Origin: Salibaculum sp031581025
GTDB taxonomy: Bacteria; Pseudomonadota; Alphaproteobacteria; Rhodobacterales; Rhodobacteraceae
Length of the DNA: 64,000 bases
Strand: one strand, 5' to 3'
Assembly (NCBI RefSeq): GCF_031581025.1
Contig: NZ_JAVLCA010000004.1
The notes beneath the pieces are model-generated. The model was not told the origin of the DNA. It did not search any database and worked only from the letters and a program-made list of their open reading frames with translations. The first letter of the stretch is position 1. Each line of letters opens with the position of its first letter. This document shows, in pieces, positions 1-8,903 of this stretch. The position numbers and the translations under genes were made by a program.

Positions 1-55
1 CAACCGTCCCGATGTTAACGTGCTCTTTCGAACGATCGAACTTTTGCTTTGCCAT
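1..55 (-). CDS. tuf: Elongation factor Tu, N-terminal fragment (cut by window edge)
   Basis: Only the first 18 codons are in the window. They read MAKQKFDRSKEHVNIGTV, which matches the strongly conserved N-terminus of bacterial EF-Tu just before the GHVDHGKT P-loop that would lie outside. EF-Tu is the GTPase that delivers aminoacyl-tRNA to the ribosome. The ATG lies at 55 on the minus strand. No convincing Shine-Dalgarno is visible directly upstream. A weak promoter-like pair lies in the 125-bp gap to the lipoprotein gene: TTGATT on the minus strand at 154-149, then 17 bp, then TAAACG at 131-126. Many proteobacteria have two tuf copies; which one this is cannot be told. Confidence 0.85.
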   Translation of the reverse strand, partial: MAKQKFDRSKEHVNIGTV

Positions 56-180
56 GGTGCGCGGCGCCTTGTCGTTTCGGGGGCCTTGGCAGAATCCAGC
101 GATGGCCCGGGTTTACATCGCGGGCCGTTTATTGCCTTGCCGGGGGAAAATCAAGCGCGACTTGCGCGCCCGCACGCGGC

Positions 181-822
181 TCAGTTGGTCGCCGGCGGGG
201 TCTCGTCGGGCAGCAGCGCGTCGGGGGGATCGTCGACCAGGACATTGCCCTGGATGATGGTCTCGTCCTCGTCCAGATCCTCGGGCGTGCCGCCGAACCA
301 GTCGGCATTCTCGCGCATCGTGCGCTCGATGGCCCGGGCGGCGTTGAAGGCCAATCCCTCGAGCTGTTCGTCGCGCGATCGCGACAGTCCAGAACCCAGG
401 AAGGGGATCGCACAGCAGGGCTCGAACACGGTCAACTGGATCGGCTCCGCGTTGAGCTTGGTCTGCGTGGCATCCTCGAAGAAATTCACGCTGACGATCA
501 GCACCGACTTGGGCGAATAGATCAGCGGGATACCGGGCTGGGCCAGAACGTAGCCCTCGATGGCCACGCCGATGTGGTAAAACGACTCGCCGGAAAAGCG
601 GGTTTCGTTGAACCTCTCAGCCACGGCCTTGCGCATGGCCGCGTTCCATTCCTCGGCGCTGGCATCACGCGAAAAGGGCCCCTTTTGCGGGTCGGGGGTC
701 ACGGCGATGTTGTGGCCGAGGCGGAACTCTCCGATCGGGTCGGGCAGTTCCGTCAGGTCGTCGCGGACCCCACCGCATGCGGTCAGCGCCAGCAGGCCGA
801 GCAGGCCGATCACGATACGCAT
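181..822 (-). CDS. Conserved hypothetical lipoprotein
   Basis: This 213-residue protein begins with a type II signal peptide: a short MRIV start, a hydrophobic stretch, and the lipobox LTAC with the lipidated Cys at about residue 16. It should therefore be anchored in the envelope and face the periplasm. The rest is soluble and contains a CC pair in the middle (VFEPCCAIPF) and an acidic C-terminus. I recognise no domain. It is transcribed in the same direction as parC upstream (77-bp gap) and tuf downstream (125-bp gap), so it may be expressed alone or with parC. The function is unknown. Confidence 0.8.
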   Translation of the reverse strand: MRIVIGLLGLLALTACGGVRDDLTELPDPIGEFRLGHNIAVTPDPQKGPFSRDASAEEWNAAMRKAVAERFNETRFSGESFYHIGVAIEGYVLAQPGIPLIYSPKSVLIVSVNFFEDATQTKLNAEPIQLTVFEPCCAIPFLGSGLSRSRDEQLEGLAFNAARAIERTMRENADWFGGTPEDLDEDETIIQGNVLVDDPPDALLPDETPPATN

Positions 823-899
823 GGCACATTCCCCCTCGCGGTCAATGCCCTCTAGGACTAGCCCAGCGCGGCGTGTCGCGCAATCGGTGCGGCGGCCTG

Positions 900-3353
900 T
901 CAGGTGAAGCGATTGTCCCGAGGGAAGCCATGCGGCGGTTGCTTGCCGACGCCGGCGCGCTTGCCCAGCCAGGGCGCGAGGTCACGCTCGGTGCGGGTGT
1001 TGCCATTGCCCATGGCCCAGCTGAGCCCCTCGGCCCAGGCGAAGGTGGTGATGTCAGCCAGGCCGCCGTCTAGTTCCAACGTGCCATGACGCCCGCGCGC
1101 CTGCTTGTATTTCTGCAACCGCACGCCCTTGCCACGGGTCATCTCGGGCACCTCGGCCAGCGGAAAGACCAGGAACTTGCGATTCTGCGAGACGACGGCG
1201 ACATGATCCCCCGCCACGCGGCGCACGGCGGCGGCCACGGTATCGCCCTTGACGTTGAGGACCTGCTTGCCCGAGCGCGTTTGCGCCACGACATCCTGTT
1301 CGGGCACGACGAACCCGTCCCCGACTGTGGAGGCGAGCAGCAACCTCTCGCCGGCGCGGTGCACGAAAAGATCCACGATATCGCACTCGTTCGGCAGATC
1401 GACGATCAGCCGAACCGGTTCCCCCATGCCGCGCCCGCCGGGCAGGTTCGCGGCCGACAGCGTATAGAACCGCCCGTTGGTGCCGAAAATCAGCAAACGG
1501 TCGGTCGTCTCGGCGTGGAAGATGAAGCGCGGCCCGTCGCCATCCTTGAACTTCAGCTCGCGGGTCAGGTCGATGTGGCCCGAGAGGGCCCGGATCCAGC
1601 CCCGCTGCGAACAGACCACGGTGATCGGCTCGCGGTCGATCATGGCCTCGAGCGGGACCTCCTCGACCGTGCCGGCATCGGCGAACCCGGTGCGCCGCGC
1701 ACCGCCCTCGGCGCGCGCGCCGAAATCCTTGCGCACGGCGCGCAACTCCTCGGCGATGCGGTCCCATTGCAGTGCCTCGTCCTCCAGCAGATCCTCGATC
1801 CCGGCGCGTTCAAGCATCAGCGCGTCGCGTTCGCGGATAAGGGCCTCTTCCTCGAGACGGCGCAGGCTGCGCAGGCGCATGTTCAGGATCGCCTCGGCCT
1901 GCACGTCGGACAGGCCGTTTTCGCGGCCGGCATAGCTAGAGGGTACATTGCGTTCGCTGTCGCCCTGGTCCAGCCCCGGGGCGATGGCGCTTTCGTCAAC
2001 GATCAGGGTTAGATTGTCCACGTCCACCCCGGCGAGCGGCGACAGGTAATCAGCTTCGGAGGTGGCACGAGCCAGAGTCTGCTGGTGCGGACGGCTCCAG
2101 TCCTCGTACATCAGCGCGGCCTTGGGGTCGTCGTCATACCGGATGATGTCGATAACACGGTCAAGGTTGACAAAGGCCGTGATCAGCCCGGCCAGCACCT
2201 CAAGACGGTTGTCGATCTTGTCCAGCCGATACTGGCTGCGGCGCAGCAGCACCGCGCGCCGGTGATCGAGAAAGGCACGCAGCACCTCGCGCAGGCTGCA
2301 GACCTTCGGCGTGACGCCATCAACCAGCACGTTCATGTTCAGGCTGAACCGCGTCTCCAGGTCAGACAGGCGGAACAGCGTGGTCATCAGCACATCCGCC
2401 TGCACGTTCTTCGAGCGCGGTTCCAGCACGATGCGGATGTCATCGGCGCTTTCGTCGCGCACATCGGCCAGGATCGGGACCTTCTTGGTCTGGATCAGTT
2501 CGGCCAGCTTCTCGATCAGCTTGGATTTCTGGACCTGATAGGGGATTTCCGTGATGACGACCTGCCACTGGCCGCGGCCCAGATCCTCGACCTCCCAGCG
2601 GGCGCGCAGGCGGAACCCGCCCTTGCCGGTGCGATAGGTCTCGGCCATGCTTTCGGGCGGTTCGACGATCACGCCGCCACCTGGGAAGTCCGGCCCCAGG
2701 ATGTAGTTGAGCAGCGTATCGTCCCGCGCCTCGGGCGACTTGATCAGGTGCAGGCAGGCCGCGATCACCTCGTCGAGGTTGTGCGGCGGGATATTCGTCG
2801 CCATGCCAACGGCGATGCCGCTGGCGCCATTGGCCAGAAGGTTCGGAAAGGCGGCAGGCAGCACCACCGGTTCGCGCAGGGTGCCGTCATAGTTTTCCCG
2901 GAAATCCACCGCATTCTCGGACAGCCCTTCCAGCAGCGCCTCGGCGGCGCGGGTCATCCGGGCCTCGGTGTAGCGGCTGGCCGCCGGGTTGTCGCCGTCG
3001 ACGTTGCCGAAGTTTCCCTGTCCGTCGACCAGCGGGTAACGCACGTTGAAATCCTGCGCCAGCCGCGCCATGGCGTCATAGATCGCCGCATCGCCATGCG
3101 GGTGATAGTTCCCCATCACGTCACCGCTGATCTTGGCGGACTTGCGGTAGCCTCCGGTCGCGGAAAGCCGCAGCTCCCGCATGGCAAAGAGGATTCGCCG
3201 GTGAACCGGCTTCAAACCGTCGCGCGCATCGGGCAGTGCCCGGTGCATGATGGTCGAAAGCGCATAGGTCAGATAGCGCTCGCCAATGGCGCGCCGCAGG
3301 GGCTCGGCCGGGTTCATCGGATCGCTGCCTGGGTCTGTCGTCTCGTCTGACAT
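900..3353 (-). CDS. parC: DNA topoisomerase IV subunit A
   Basis: ParC is the DNA-cleaving subunit of topoisomerase IV, which with ParE decatenates daughter chromosomes. The 817-residue product has the GyrA/ParC breakage-reunion domain, with the catalytic tyrosine at residue 128 in AASRYTEAR and the HPHGD motif near 84-88. A C-terminal beta-pinwheel region follows, with MTRGKGVRLQKYK near the end. The typical QRRGGKG GyrA box is absent, which favours ParC over GyrA. The frame stays open upstream to 3524, but the ATG at 3353 (MSDETTD) is preferred because the extension is arginine-rich and overlaps the divergent SDR gene start. The SDR gene diverges from it with a 106-bp gap. Confidence 0.92.
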   Translation of the reverse strand: MSDETTDPGSDPMNPAEPLRRAIGERYLTYALSTIMHRALPDARDGLKPVHRRILFAMRELRLSATGGYRKSAKISGDVMGNYHPHGDAAIYDAMARLAQDFNVRYPLVDGQGNFGNVDGDNPAASRYTEARMTRAAEALLEGLSENAVDFRENYDGTLREPVVLPAAFPNLLANGASGIAVGMATNIPPHNLDEVIAACLHLIKSPEARDDTLLNYILGPDFPGGGVIVEPPESMAETYRTGKGGFRLRARWEVEDLGRGQWQVVITEIPYQVQKSKLIEKLAELIQTKKVPILADVRDESADDIRIVLEPRSKNVQADVLMTTLFRLSDLETRFSLNMNVLVDGVTPKVCSLREVLRAFLDHRRAVLLRRSQYRLDKIDNRLEVLAGLITAFVNLDRVIDIIRYDDDPKAALMYEDWSRPHQQTLARATSEADYLSPLAGVDVDNLTLIVDESAIAPGLDQGDSERNVPSSYAGRENGLSDVQAEAILNMRLRSLRRLEEEALIRERDALMLERAGIEDLLEDEALQWDRIAEELRAVRKDFGARAEGGARRTGFADAGTVEEVPLEAMIDREPITVVCSQRGWIRALSGHIDLTRELKFKDGDGPRFIFHAETTDRLLIFGTNGRFYTLSAANLPGGRGMGEPVRLIVDLPNECDIVDLFVHRAGERLLLASTVGDGFVVPEQDVVAQTRSGKQVLNVKGDTVAAAVRRVAGDHVAVVSQNRKFLVFPLAEVPEMTRGKGVRLQKYKQARGRHGTLELDGGLADITTFAWAEGLSWAMGNGNTRTERDLAPWLGKRAGVGKQPPHGFPRDNRFT

Positions 3354-3459
3354 GGCCGTCGGTGTAGCCAAGCCCATCGTCCGCGTAAATCGCCAATTCA
3401 GGCGGAGGCCCCGGCCCCGCCCCTTGCTTCGCGTCTGGTTTGGCGACACAAGCGTGCGC

Positions 3460-4293
3460 ATGACGCGCCGCTCGATCCTGATCACAGGCTGTTCCTCGGG
3501 CATCGGGGCCGATGCCGCCCGCACCCTGCACGCGCGGGGATGGCGCGTCTTTGCAAGTTGCCGGGCTGAGGCCGACTGCGAGAGGCTGCGCGCCGAAGGG
3601 TTGCACAGCCCGCAGCTCGACTACGACGCCCCGGACACGATCCGCACTGCACTTGCCCATGTGCTGGAGATCACGGGCGGGACGCTCGACGCTGTCTTCA
3701 ACAATGGTGCCTTCGCCATCCCCGGCGCGGTCGAGGATTTGCCCCGCGACGCCCTGCGCGCGATCTACGAAACCAACCTCTTTGGCGTGCATGACCTGAC
3801 GCGCCAGGTGATCCCGGTGATGCGCGCTCAGGGGCATGGCCGGATCGTCAACTGCTCTTCGGTGCTGGGCTTGGTGCCGATGAAATGGCGCGGGGCCTAT
3901 GTCTCGACCAAACACGCCCTTGAGGGGCTGACGGACGTGCTGCGCCTGGAGATGGCCGAGACCGGGATCGACGTCATCTTGATAGAGCCCGGCCCGATCG
4001 CCAGCCGCATCCGCGAAAACTCCCGCGGCCCCTTCGAGACCTGGATCGACTGGAAGACTTCGGCGCGCCGCGACCAGTACGCCTCCACCCTGCTCAAACG
4101 GCTCTACCACGAAAAGGACAAGCCGGACCGGTTCGAACTGCCCCCCGGCGCGGTGACGCGCAGGCTCATCCGGGCCCTTGAGGCGCCCCGCCCCCGCCCG
4201 CGCTACTACGTGACAACACCGACACATCTCATGGGAATGGCGCGCCGGGTGCTGCCGACGCGGGCACTGGACTGGATCATCGCGAAAGGCTGA
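3460..4293 (+). CDS. SDR family oxidoreductase
   Basis: This 277-residue protein is a classical short-chain dehydrogenase/reductase. The cofactor motif TGCSSGIG lies near residues 9-16, the FNNGAF segment (NNAG-like) near 80, and the catalytic Ser with the YVSTKHALEG Tyr-x-x-x-Lys pair near residues 130-155. The length and a longer C-terminal part (about 90 residues past the catalytic motif) resemble the retinol-dehydrogenase or oxidoreductase branch that acts on lipid-like or steroid-like substrates. The substrate cannot be deduced. The start ATG at 3460 sits immediately before the Rossmann fold; the open frame from 3286 overlaps parC and was rejected. Confidence 0.88.
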   Translation: MTRRSILITGCSSGIGADAARTLHARGWRVFASCRAEADCERLRAEGLHSPQLDYDAPDTIRTALAHVLEITGGTLDAVFNNGAFAIPGAVEDLPRDALRAIYETNLFGVHDLTRQVIPVMRAQGHGRIVNCSSVLGLVPMKWRGAYVSTKHALEGLTDVLRLEMAETGIDVILIEPGPIASRIRENSRGPFETWIDWKTSARRDQYASTLLKRLYHEKDKPDRFELPPGAVTRRLIRALEAPRPRPRYYVTTPTHLMGMARRVLPTRALDWIIAKG

Positions 4294-4355
4294 CCCCTTT
4301 TCTTTGCCGGCATAGCTGCTATTTCCCACGAAACCATGCACGAAAGGCCCCCGAC

Positions 4356-4556
4356 ATGACCGCCCAACCCCTCATCATCGCGATCGTGATCGCCTGTCTT
4401 GTCGTGGCCCTGATCCTGATCCGCGGCGTGTCGATGTTCGCGACCGGCGCAGATCCGAAGAAATCCAACAAGATGATGCAACTGCGCATCCTGGCGCAGC
4501 TGGTGGCGGTGATCGTCATCGTCGGCGGAGCGCTTTTGCTGAACGGAGCGGAATGA
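4356..4556 (+). CDS. Twin-transmembrane-helix small membrane protein (HIG1-like)
   Basis: This 66-residue protein has two predicted membrane helices (about residues 5-27 and 44-63) joined by a short loop with basic and polar residues, SNKMMQLRILAQ. That pattern matches the twin-transmembrane family related to HIG1-domain proteins, which in alphaproteobacteria is often found just before a PduO-type adenosyltransferase gene. HIG1 relatives associate with respiratory complexes; a similar role here is inference. Its stop codon overlaps the next start (ATGATGA), so the two genes are translationally coupled. Confidence 0.8.
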   Translation: MTAQPLIIAIVIACLVVALILIRGVSMFATGADPKKSNKMMQLRILAQLVAVIVIVGGALLLNGAE

Positions 4557-5128
4557 TGATCGTCCTCAACAAGATCTACACCAAGACCGGCGATGACGGC
4601 GAAACCGCACTGGGCAACGGCGCCCGCGTGGCCAAGCACGGCATGCGCGTTACCGCCTATGGCACGGTGGACGAGGCCAATGCGGCCGTCGGCACGACCC
4701 GGCAGCATGCCGAAGGCACGCTCGATGCCCGGCTCACCCTCATCCAGAACGATCTCTTCGACCTGGGCGCCGACCTCTGCCGGCCGGACATGGAGAACGA
4801 CGACACGGCCGAGTTCCCGCCCCTGCGCATGACCGACAGCCAGGTCGCGCGCCTTGAGGCGGAAATCGACGAGATGAATGCCGACCTCGAACCCCTGCGC
4901 AGCTTCATCCTGCCCGGTGGCTCGGCGCTGGCGGCGCATCTGCACGTCTGCCGGACGGTGTCGCGCCGGGCTGAACGGCTGGCCGTGGAACTGGCCACCA
5001 TGGAGACCGTGAACCCGGCAGCCGTCAAATACCTCAACCGTCTCAGCGACTGGTTCTTCGTCGCCGCGCGCGTTGCCAATGACAACGGGAAGGCCGACGT
5101 CCTGTGGAAACCCGGCGCCAACCGCTGA
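4553..5128 (+). CDS. PduO-type cob(I)alamin/cob(I)yrinic acid a,c-diamide adenosyltransferase
   Basis: The enzyme transfers the 5'-deoxyadenosyl group of ATP to the cobalt of corrinoids to make adenosylcobalamin. The 191-residue product shows the family landmarks: the N-terminal ATP-binding KIYTKTGDDGET, the YGTVDEANA segment, the RPDMEND loop, LPGGSALAA and the RRAERLAVEL helix. It is the trimeric PduO/MMAB type, not CobA/BtuR. Adenosylcobalamin is needed by ethylmalonyl-CoA and methylmalonyl-CoA mutases, which suits the ethylmalonyl-CoA pathway implied by mcd further along. Either of two adjacent ATGs (4553 or 4556) could be the start. Confidence 0.9.
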   Translation: MMIVLNKIYTKTGDDGETALGNGARVAKHGMRVTAYGTVDEANAAVGTTRQHAEGTLDARLTLIQNDLFDLGADLCRPDMENDDTAEFPPLRMTDSQVARLEAEIDEMNADLEPLRSFILPGGSALAAHLHVCRTVSRRAERLAVELATMETVNPAAVKYLNRLSDWFFVAARVANDNGKADVLWKPGANR

Positions 5129-5225
5129 CCCCAACCGGGACGGCGGGCGGGGCGATGTCGCCGCCCGACCGGGCGGTGACGAGCGGCGCACGACCGGCCC
5201 GATGGATTTCGAAAACGCGACGTCG

Positions 5226-5237
5226 GTTGGCGCTAAC
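5226..5237. promoter_or_regulatory. Candidate LacI-family operator upstream of etfBA
   Basis: The 12-bp sequence GTTGGCGCTAAC is two-fold symmetric apart from one position (GTT-N-GCGC-N-AAC) and lies 84 bp upstream of the etfB ATG. The same GGCGCTAAY core occurs upstream of pckA and mcd in this window. The central GC-rich dyad is typical of LacI-family operators. CceR of Rhodobacter and PckR of Sinorhizobium are LacI-family regulators of central carbon metabolism, so an orthologue is a reasonable guess. Confidence 0.45.
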
Positions 5238-5320
5238 GTGACGATTTTGCACTGTCGCCACGGCCACGCCCGCGCTACCTACGGGGGCGAGAACAGGAAT
5301 CCATAGGGAGAATTACGCTG

Positions 5321-6079
5321 ATGAAGGTGCTCGTGCCCGTCAAACGCGTGATCGATTACAACGTGAAGGTCCGCGTCAAGGCGGACGGCTCCGGTGTCGA
5401 TCTCGCCAACGTCAAGATGTCTATGAACCCCTTCGACGAGATCGCCGTCGAAGAGGCGATCCGCCTGAAGGAGGCCGGCAAGGCCGACGAGGTCGTCGCC
5501 GTCTCCATCGGCGTGAAACAGGCCCAGGAAACCCTGCGCACGGCCCTGGCCATGGGCGCCGACCGGGCGATCCTCGTGGTCGCCGCCGATGACGTCCACG
5601 AGGATATCGAGCCGCTTTCGGTGGCCAAGATCCTGGCCAAGGTGGTCGAAGCGGAGCAACCGGGCCTCGTCATCGCGGGCAAGCAGGCCATCGACAATGA
5701 CATGAACGCCACCGGCCAGATGCTCTCGGCGCTGCTGGGCTGGTCCCAGGGCACCTTTGCCAGCGCGCTGGACATCGACGGCGACAGCGCTGTGGTCACC
5801 CGCGAGGTCGATGGCGGCCTGCAGACCATCAAGGTCGGAATGCCGACCATCGTTACTGTCGATCTGCGCCTGAACGAGCCGCGCTATGCCTCGCTGCCCA
5901 ACATCATGAAGGCCAAGAAGAAGCCGCTGGAAGAAAAGACCCCCGAGGACTACGGCGTCGATGTCACTCCGCGCCTGTCCATCGTGTCGACCTCGGAACC
6001 CGAGGCCCGCCAGGCCGGCGAAATCGTCGGCTCGGTCGATGAACTGGTCGAGAAACTCAAGGAAAAGGGGGTCGTGTGA
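5321..6079 (+). CDS. etfB: Electron transfer flavoprotein subunit beta
   Basis: EtfB is the AMP-binding small subunit of the soluble ETF heterodimer, which takes electrons from acyl-CoA dehydrogenases and passes them to ETF-ubiquinone oxidoreductase. The 252-residue protein begins MKVLVPVKRVIDYNVKVRVK, typical of the family, and carries the DRAILV, GKQAIDNDMN and LRLNEPRYASLPNIMKAKKK signatures. A GGGAGA ribosome-binding site lies about 10 bp before the ATG. Its stop overlaps the etfA start (TGATG). It probably serves Mcd (17258-18931) and fatty-acid acyl-CoA dehydrogenases. Confidence 0.96.
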   Translation: MKVLVPVKRVIDYNVKVRVKADGSGVDLANVKMSMNPFDEIAVEEAIRLKEAGKADEVVAVSIGVKQAQETLRTALAMGADRAILVVAADDVHEDIEPLSVAKILAKVVEAEQPGLVIAGKQAIDNDMNATGQMLSALLGWSQGTFASALDIDGDSAVVTREVDGGLQTIKVGMPTIVTVDLRLNEPRYASLPNIMKAKKKPLEEKTPEDYGVDVTPRLSIVSTSEPEARQAGEIVGSVDELVEKLKEKGVV

Positions 6080-7008
6080 TGGCTGTTCTCCTGCTTGCCG
6101 AAGTCAATGACGGCGAACTCGCGATGGATGCCACCGCCAAGGCGGTTACTGCGGCCGCGCAACTGGGCGATGTGACCGTTCTCTGCGCGGGAAGCTCTGC
6201 CGCCGCCGCCGGAGAGGCCGCCGCAAAGATCGACGGTGTCGCCAAGGTGCTGGTCGCCGAGGACAACAGCCTCGGCCATCGCCTGGCCGAGTCGACGGCG
6301 GCTCTGATCGTGTCGCTGGCCGCTGACTATGACCACATTGCCGCCCCGGCCACGACCGACGCCAAGAACGTCATGCCGCGGGTTGCCGCGCTTCTGGATG
6401 TCATGGTCATCTCGGACGCCTCGGCCGTGGTCGATGCGGACACATTCGAGCGCCCGATCTACGCGGGCAACGCGGTCCAGACCGTGAAATCCTCTGACGC
6501 CAAGAAGGTGGTGACCTTCCGCACATCGACCTTCGATGCCGCCGGTGAGGGGGGCGCCGCACCGGTCGAAACCGTGGGCGTACCGTCCTCGGAGGGCCTG
6601 TCGGAATGGGTCGAGGACAAGGTCGCCGAAACCGACCGTCCCGACCTGACCTCGGCCGGGGTCGTCGTCTCGGGGGGCCGCGGCGTCGGCTCCGAGGACG
6701 ATTTCGCCCTGATCGAAACCCTGGCCGACAAGCTGGGGGCCGCTGTCGGCGCGTCCCGCGCGGCGGTGGACTCGGGCTTCGCACCGAATGACTGGCAGGT
6801 CGGCCAGACCGGCAAGGTCGTTGCCCCCGAGCTCTATATCGCCGTGGGCATCTCCGGTGCGATCCAGCACCTGGCGGGAATGAAGGATTCAAAGATCATC
6901 GTCGCCATCAACAAGGACGAAGAGGCCCCGATCTTCCAGGTTGCCGATTACGGCCTGGTCGCCGACCTCTTCGACGCATTGCCGGAACTCAGCGACAAGC
7001 TGGGCTGA
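6079..7008 (+). CDS. etfA: Electron transfer flavoprotein subunit alpha
   Basis: EtfA is the FAD-binding large subunit of ETF. The 309-residue product has the N-terminal nucleotide-fold domain and the C-terminal FAD domain, with VVSGGRGVGSEDDF, GAAVGASRAAVDSGF, QVGQTGKVVAPELYI and GISGAIQHLAGMKDSK, the standard ETF-alpha FAD motifs. The ATG at 6079 overlaps the etfB stop; the GTG three bases upstream is in frame but less likely. A strong intrinsic terminator follows 20 bp after the stop. Confidence 0.96.
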   Translation: MAVLLLAEVNDGELAMDATAKAVTAAAQLGDVTVLCAGSSAAAAGEAAAKIDGVAKVLVAEDNSLGHRLAESTAALIVSLAADYDHIAAPATTDAKNVMPRVAALLDVMVISDASAVVDADTFERPIYAGNAVQTVKSSDAKKVVTFRTSTFDAAGEGGAAPVETVGVPSSEGLSEWVEDKVAETDRPDLTSAGVVVSGGRGVGSEDDFALIETLADKLGAAVGASRAAVDSGFAPNDWQVGQTGKVVAPELYIAVGISGAIQHLAGMKDSKIIVAINKDEEAPIFQVADYGLVADLFDALPELSDKLG

Positions 7009-7029
7009 CCCGGCACGGATGACACGGAA

Positions 7030-7057
7030 AAGGCCTGCCGCAACAGCAGGCCTTTTT
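7030..7057 (+). terminator. Rho-independent terminator of etfBA
   Basis: A perfect 9-bp stem AAGGCCTGC/GCAGGCCTT with a 7-nt loop is followed by a run of five T. It lies between convergent etfA and the DUF6473-like gene. The A run on the other side may allow weak termination in the opposite direction as well. Confidence 0.9.
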
Positions 7058-7063
7058 CATGTG

Positions 7064-7831
7064 TCATGCGCCCATGGCCCCCGAGAGCGCAGCCGCCACG
7101 CGCCGGTGATCCTCCGCATCGGGCGCGGGCGGCATCACGCCGGGGCGGCCCTCATAGATCACCTGCGTCAGCTTCGCCCCCGCCTCTGTCAGCGCCATCA
7201 GCATCTGCGGTGTCACGAGGCTTGGGTCATGGCCATCCGCCGCCGGACCCTCGAGGCGACGCGTGGCGAACCAAAGCAGATGCACCGGCCCCCTGGCCAG
7301 ACCTACAAGTTCGCGCATCCGCCGCACCCAGCATCCCTGCAGCGCCTGGCGCAGCTGCGAAAACCGAAGCGGGTCGGTCTCGACCAGCCTGGCCAACAGA
7401 TGGCCCGTAAAGGCGATCTCGGTGAAGTCGACCTCGGGGTAGAGCGCGCGCAGCGCGGCACTGGGGGCGATGAAGCGATCGTTCCGGCGCGGATGCACCT
7501 TGTAGAACCGGTTGCTGAGATTGCTCGCGCCCATGACCTGGATAACCAGGCCCGCGGCATCCTGGACCAGCGCACGCACCGTGGCATCGCGCAGGAACAG
7601 CTCCGGACCGGCCATCTGTTGGCCAAGGTTCGGGCAGGTCATACCGAGCTGGTGTTCCAGCAGCTCCGGGTACGGTTGGGCGACGTCGCGCGCAAAGGTC
7701 TCGCTGCCGCCGAGGCAGGCCAGGTAGCGGCCATCGGTCGGACGCCGCGGCCCCCGGAACTGCAGCCGCGACAGGCCATAGCTACAGGTCATCAGGCGCG
7801 CCCGAGGCGCGTTTCGCATGTGAAGTGTCAT
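7064..7831 (-). CDS. DUF6473-like conserved protein
   Basis: This 255-residue protein resembles a family I know from Rhodobacteraceae as DUF6473. It has an N-terminal YGLSRLQFRGPRR segment, then ACLGGSETF followed by a region like a small Rossmann or SGNH-type fold with MTCPNLG, and IQVMGASNLSNRFYKVHPRRND. No catalytic triad can be assigned with confidence. An ATG at 7831 with GGTGGG about 8 bp upstream is preferred over a GTG at 7843. It is convergent with etfA and has a 181-bp divergent gap to hbd. The function is unknown; related proteins are sometimes near polysaccharide or sulfotransferase genes, which is not the case here. Confidence 0.65.
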   Translation of the reverse strand: MTLHMRNAPRARLMTCSYGLSRLQFRGPRRPTDGRYLACLGGSETFARDVAQPYPELLEHQLGMTCPNLGQQMAGPELFLRDATVRALVQDAAGLVIQVMGASNLSNRFYKVHPRRNDRFIAPSAALRALYPEVDFTEIAFTGHLLARLVETDPLRFSQLRQALQGCWVRRMRELVGLARGPVHLLWFATRRLEGPAADGHDPSLVTPQMLMALTEAGAKLTQVIYEGRPGVMPPAPDAEDHRRVAAALSGAMGA

Positions 7832-8012
7832 TGGTCCCACCACCAGTTTTTCGTCTCACCGGGGCCGAGATTTCGCCGATTCCCTTTCCGGCTGCTTAAA
7901 GTCTGCATTCGAGTCGCTTTGGACCGATCGTGGTTTCTGCGATGCGGCACCTTGAGCCGCACCGGAACGGCGCATAGGGTATCGCCGAAAACAATCACCA
8001 AGGATCGCGGGC

Positions 8013-8888
8013 ATGGCTATTGAACGGATTGGCGTCGTCGGGGCCGGGCAGATGGGCAACGGGATCGCCCATGTCTGCGCGGTGGCCGGATACGAGGTGT
8101 TGCTCAATGACATCAGCCAAGAGGCCATCGAAACGGCCATGGCCACGATCGGGCGCAACCTTGATCGGCACGTCAGCCGCGGGCGCATCTCCGCCGAGGC
8201 AAAGGCCGCGGCCATGGCCCGCATCGGCACCACCACGACGCTGACCGACCTGGGCCCGACGGACCTGATCATCGAGGCCGCGACCGAGCGCGAGACCGTC
8301 AAGCAAGAGATTTTCGACACGCTTTTGCCGCACCTCAAGCCCGAGACGATCCTGACCTCGAACACCTCTTCGATCTCGATCACCCGCCTGGCCAGCCGGA
8401 CAGACCGGCCGGAGCAATTCATGGGCTTTCACTTCATGAACCCCGTCCCGGTGATGCAACTGGTCGAGCTGATCCGCGGGATCGCGACCGGCAAGGAAAC
8501 CTTCGATGCCTGCTACGAGGTGGTCGAACGCCTGGGCAAGACCGCCGCGACGGCAGAGGATTTCCCCGCCTTCATCGTCAACCGCATCCTGATGCCCATG
8601 ATCAACGAGGCTGTCTACGCGCTTTACGAGGGGGTCGGAAACGTCAGTTCCATCGACACATCGCTCAAGCTGGGGGCCAATCACCCCATGGGTCCGCTGG
8701 AACTGGCCGATTTCATCGGCCTGGACACCTGCCTGGCCATCATGAACGTGCTGCACGACGGGCTGGCGGATACCAAGTATCGCCCCTGCCCGCTGCTGAC
8801 GAAATACGTCGAGGCGGGGTGGCTTGGCCGCAAGACCCAGCGCGGGTTCTACGACTATCGCGGGGACACACCGGTGCCGACCCGGTAG
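8013..8888 (+). CDS. hbd: 3-hydroxybutyryl-CoA dehydrogenase
   Basis: The enzyme interconverts acetoacetyl-CoA and (S)-3-hydroxybutyryl-CoA with NAD(P). The 291-residue protein has the N-terminal Rossmann GVVGAGQMGNGIA, the EAATERETVKQ helix, SNTSSISITRLA, the active-site GFHFMNPVPVMQLVE histidine, and the C-terminal NHPMGPLELADFIGLD dimerisation domain. It is the stand-alone, single-function type. Together with etfBA and mcd it points to short-chain acyl-CoA or ethylmalonyl-CoA metabolism. The 181-bp upstream gap shows no copy of the GCGCTAA element found at etfB, pckA and mcd. Confidence 0.93.
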   Translation: MAIERIGVVGAGQMGNGIAHVCAVAGYEVLLNDISQEAIETAMATIGRNLDRHVSRGRISAEAKAAAMARIGTTTTLTDLGPTDLIIEAATERETVKQEIFDTLLPHLKPETILTSNTSSISITRLASRTDRPEQFMGFHFMNPVPVMQLVELIRGIATGKETFDACYEVVERLGKTAATAEDFPAFIVNRILMPMINEAVYALYEGVGNVSSIDTSLKLGANHPMGPLELADFIGLDTCLAIMNVLHDGLADTKYRPCPLLTKYVEAGWLGRKTQRGFYDYRGDTPVPTR

Positions 8889-8903
8889 GCGCCGGGCCGC
8901 GGG

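Noticed and set aside
3354..3524. Longer ParC N-terminus
   Set aside because: Arginine-rich, unlike ParC, and overlaps the divergent SDR gene start.
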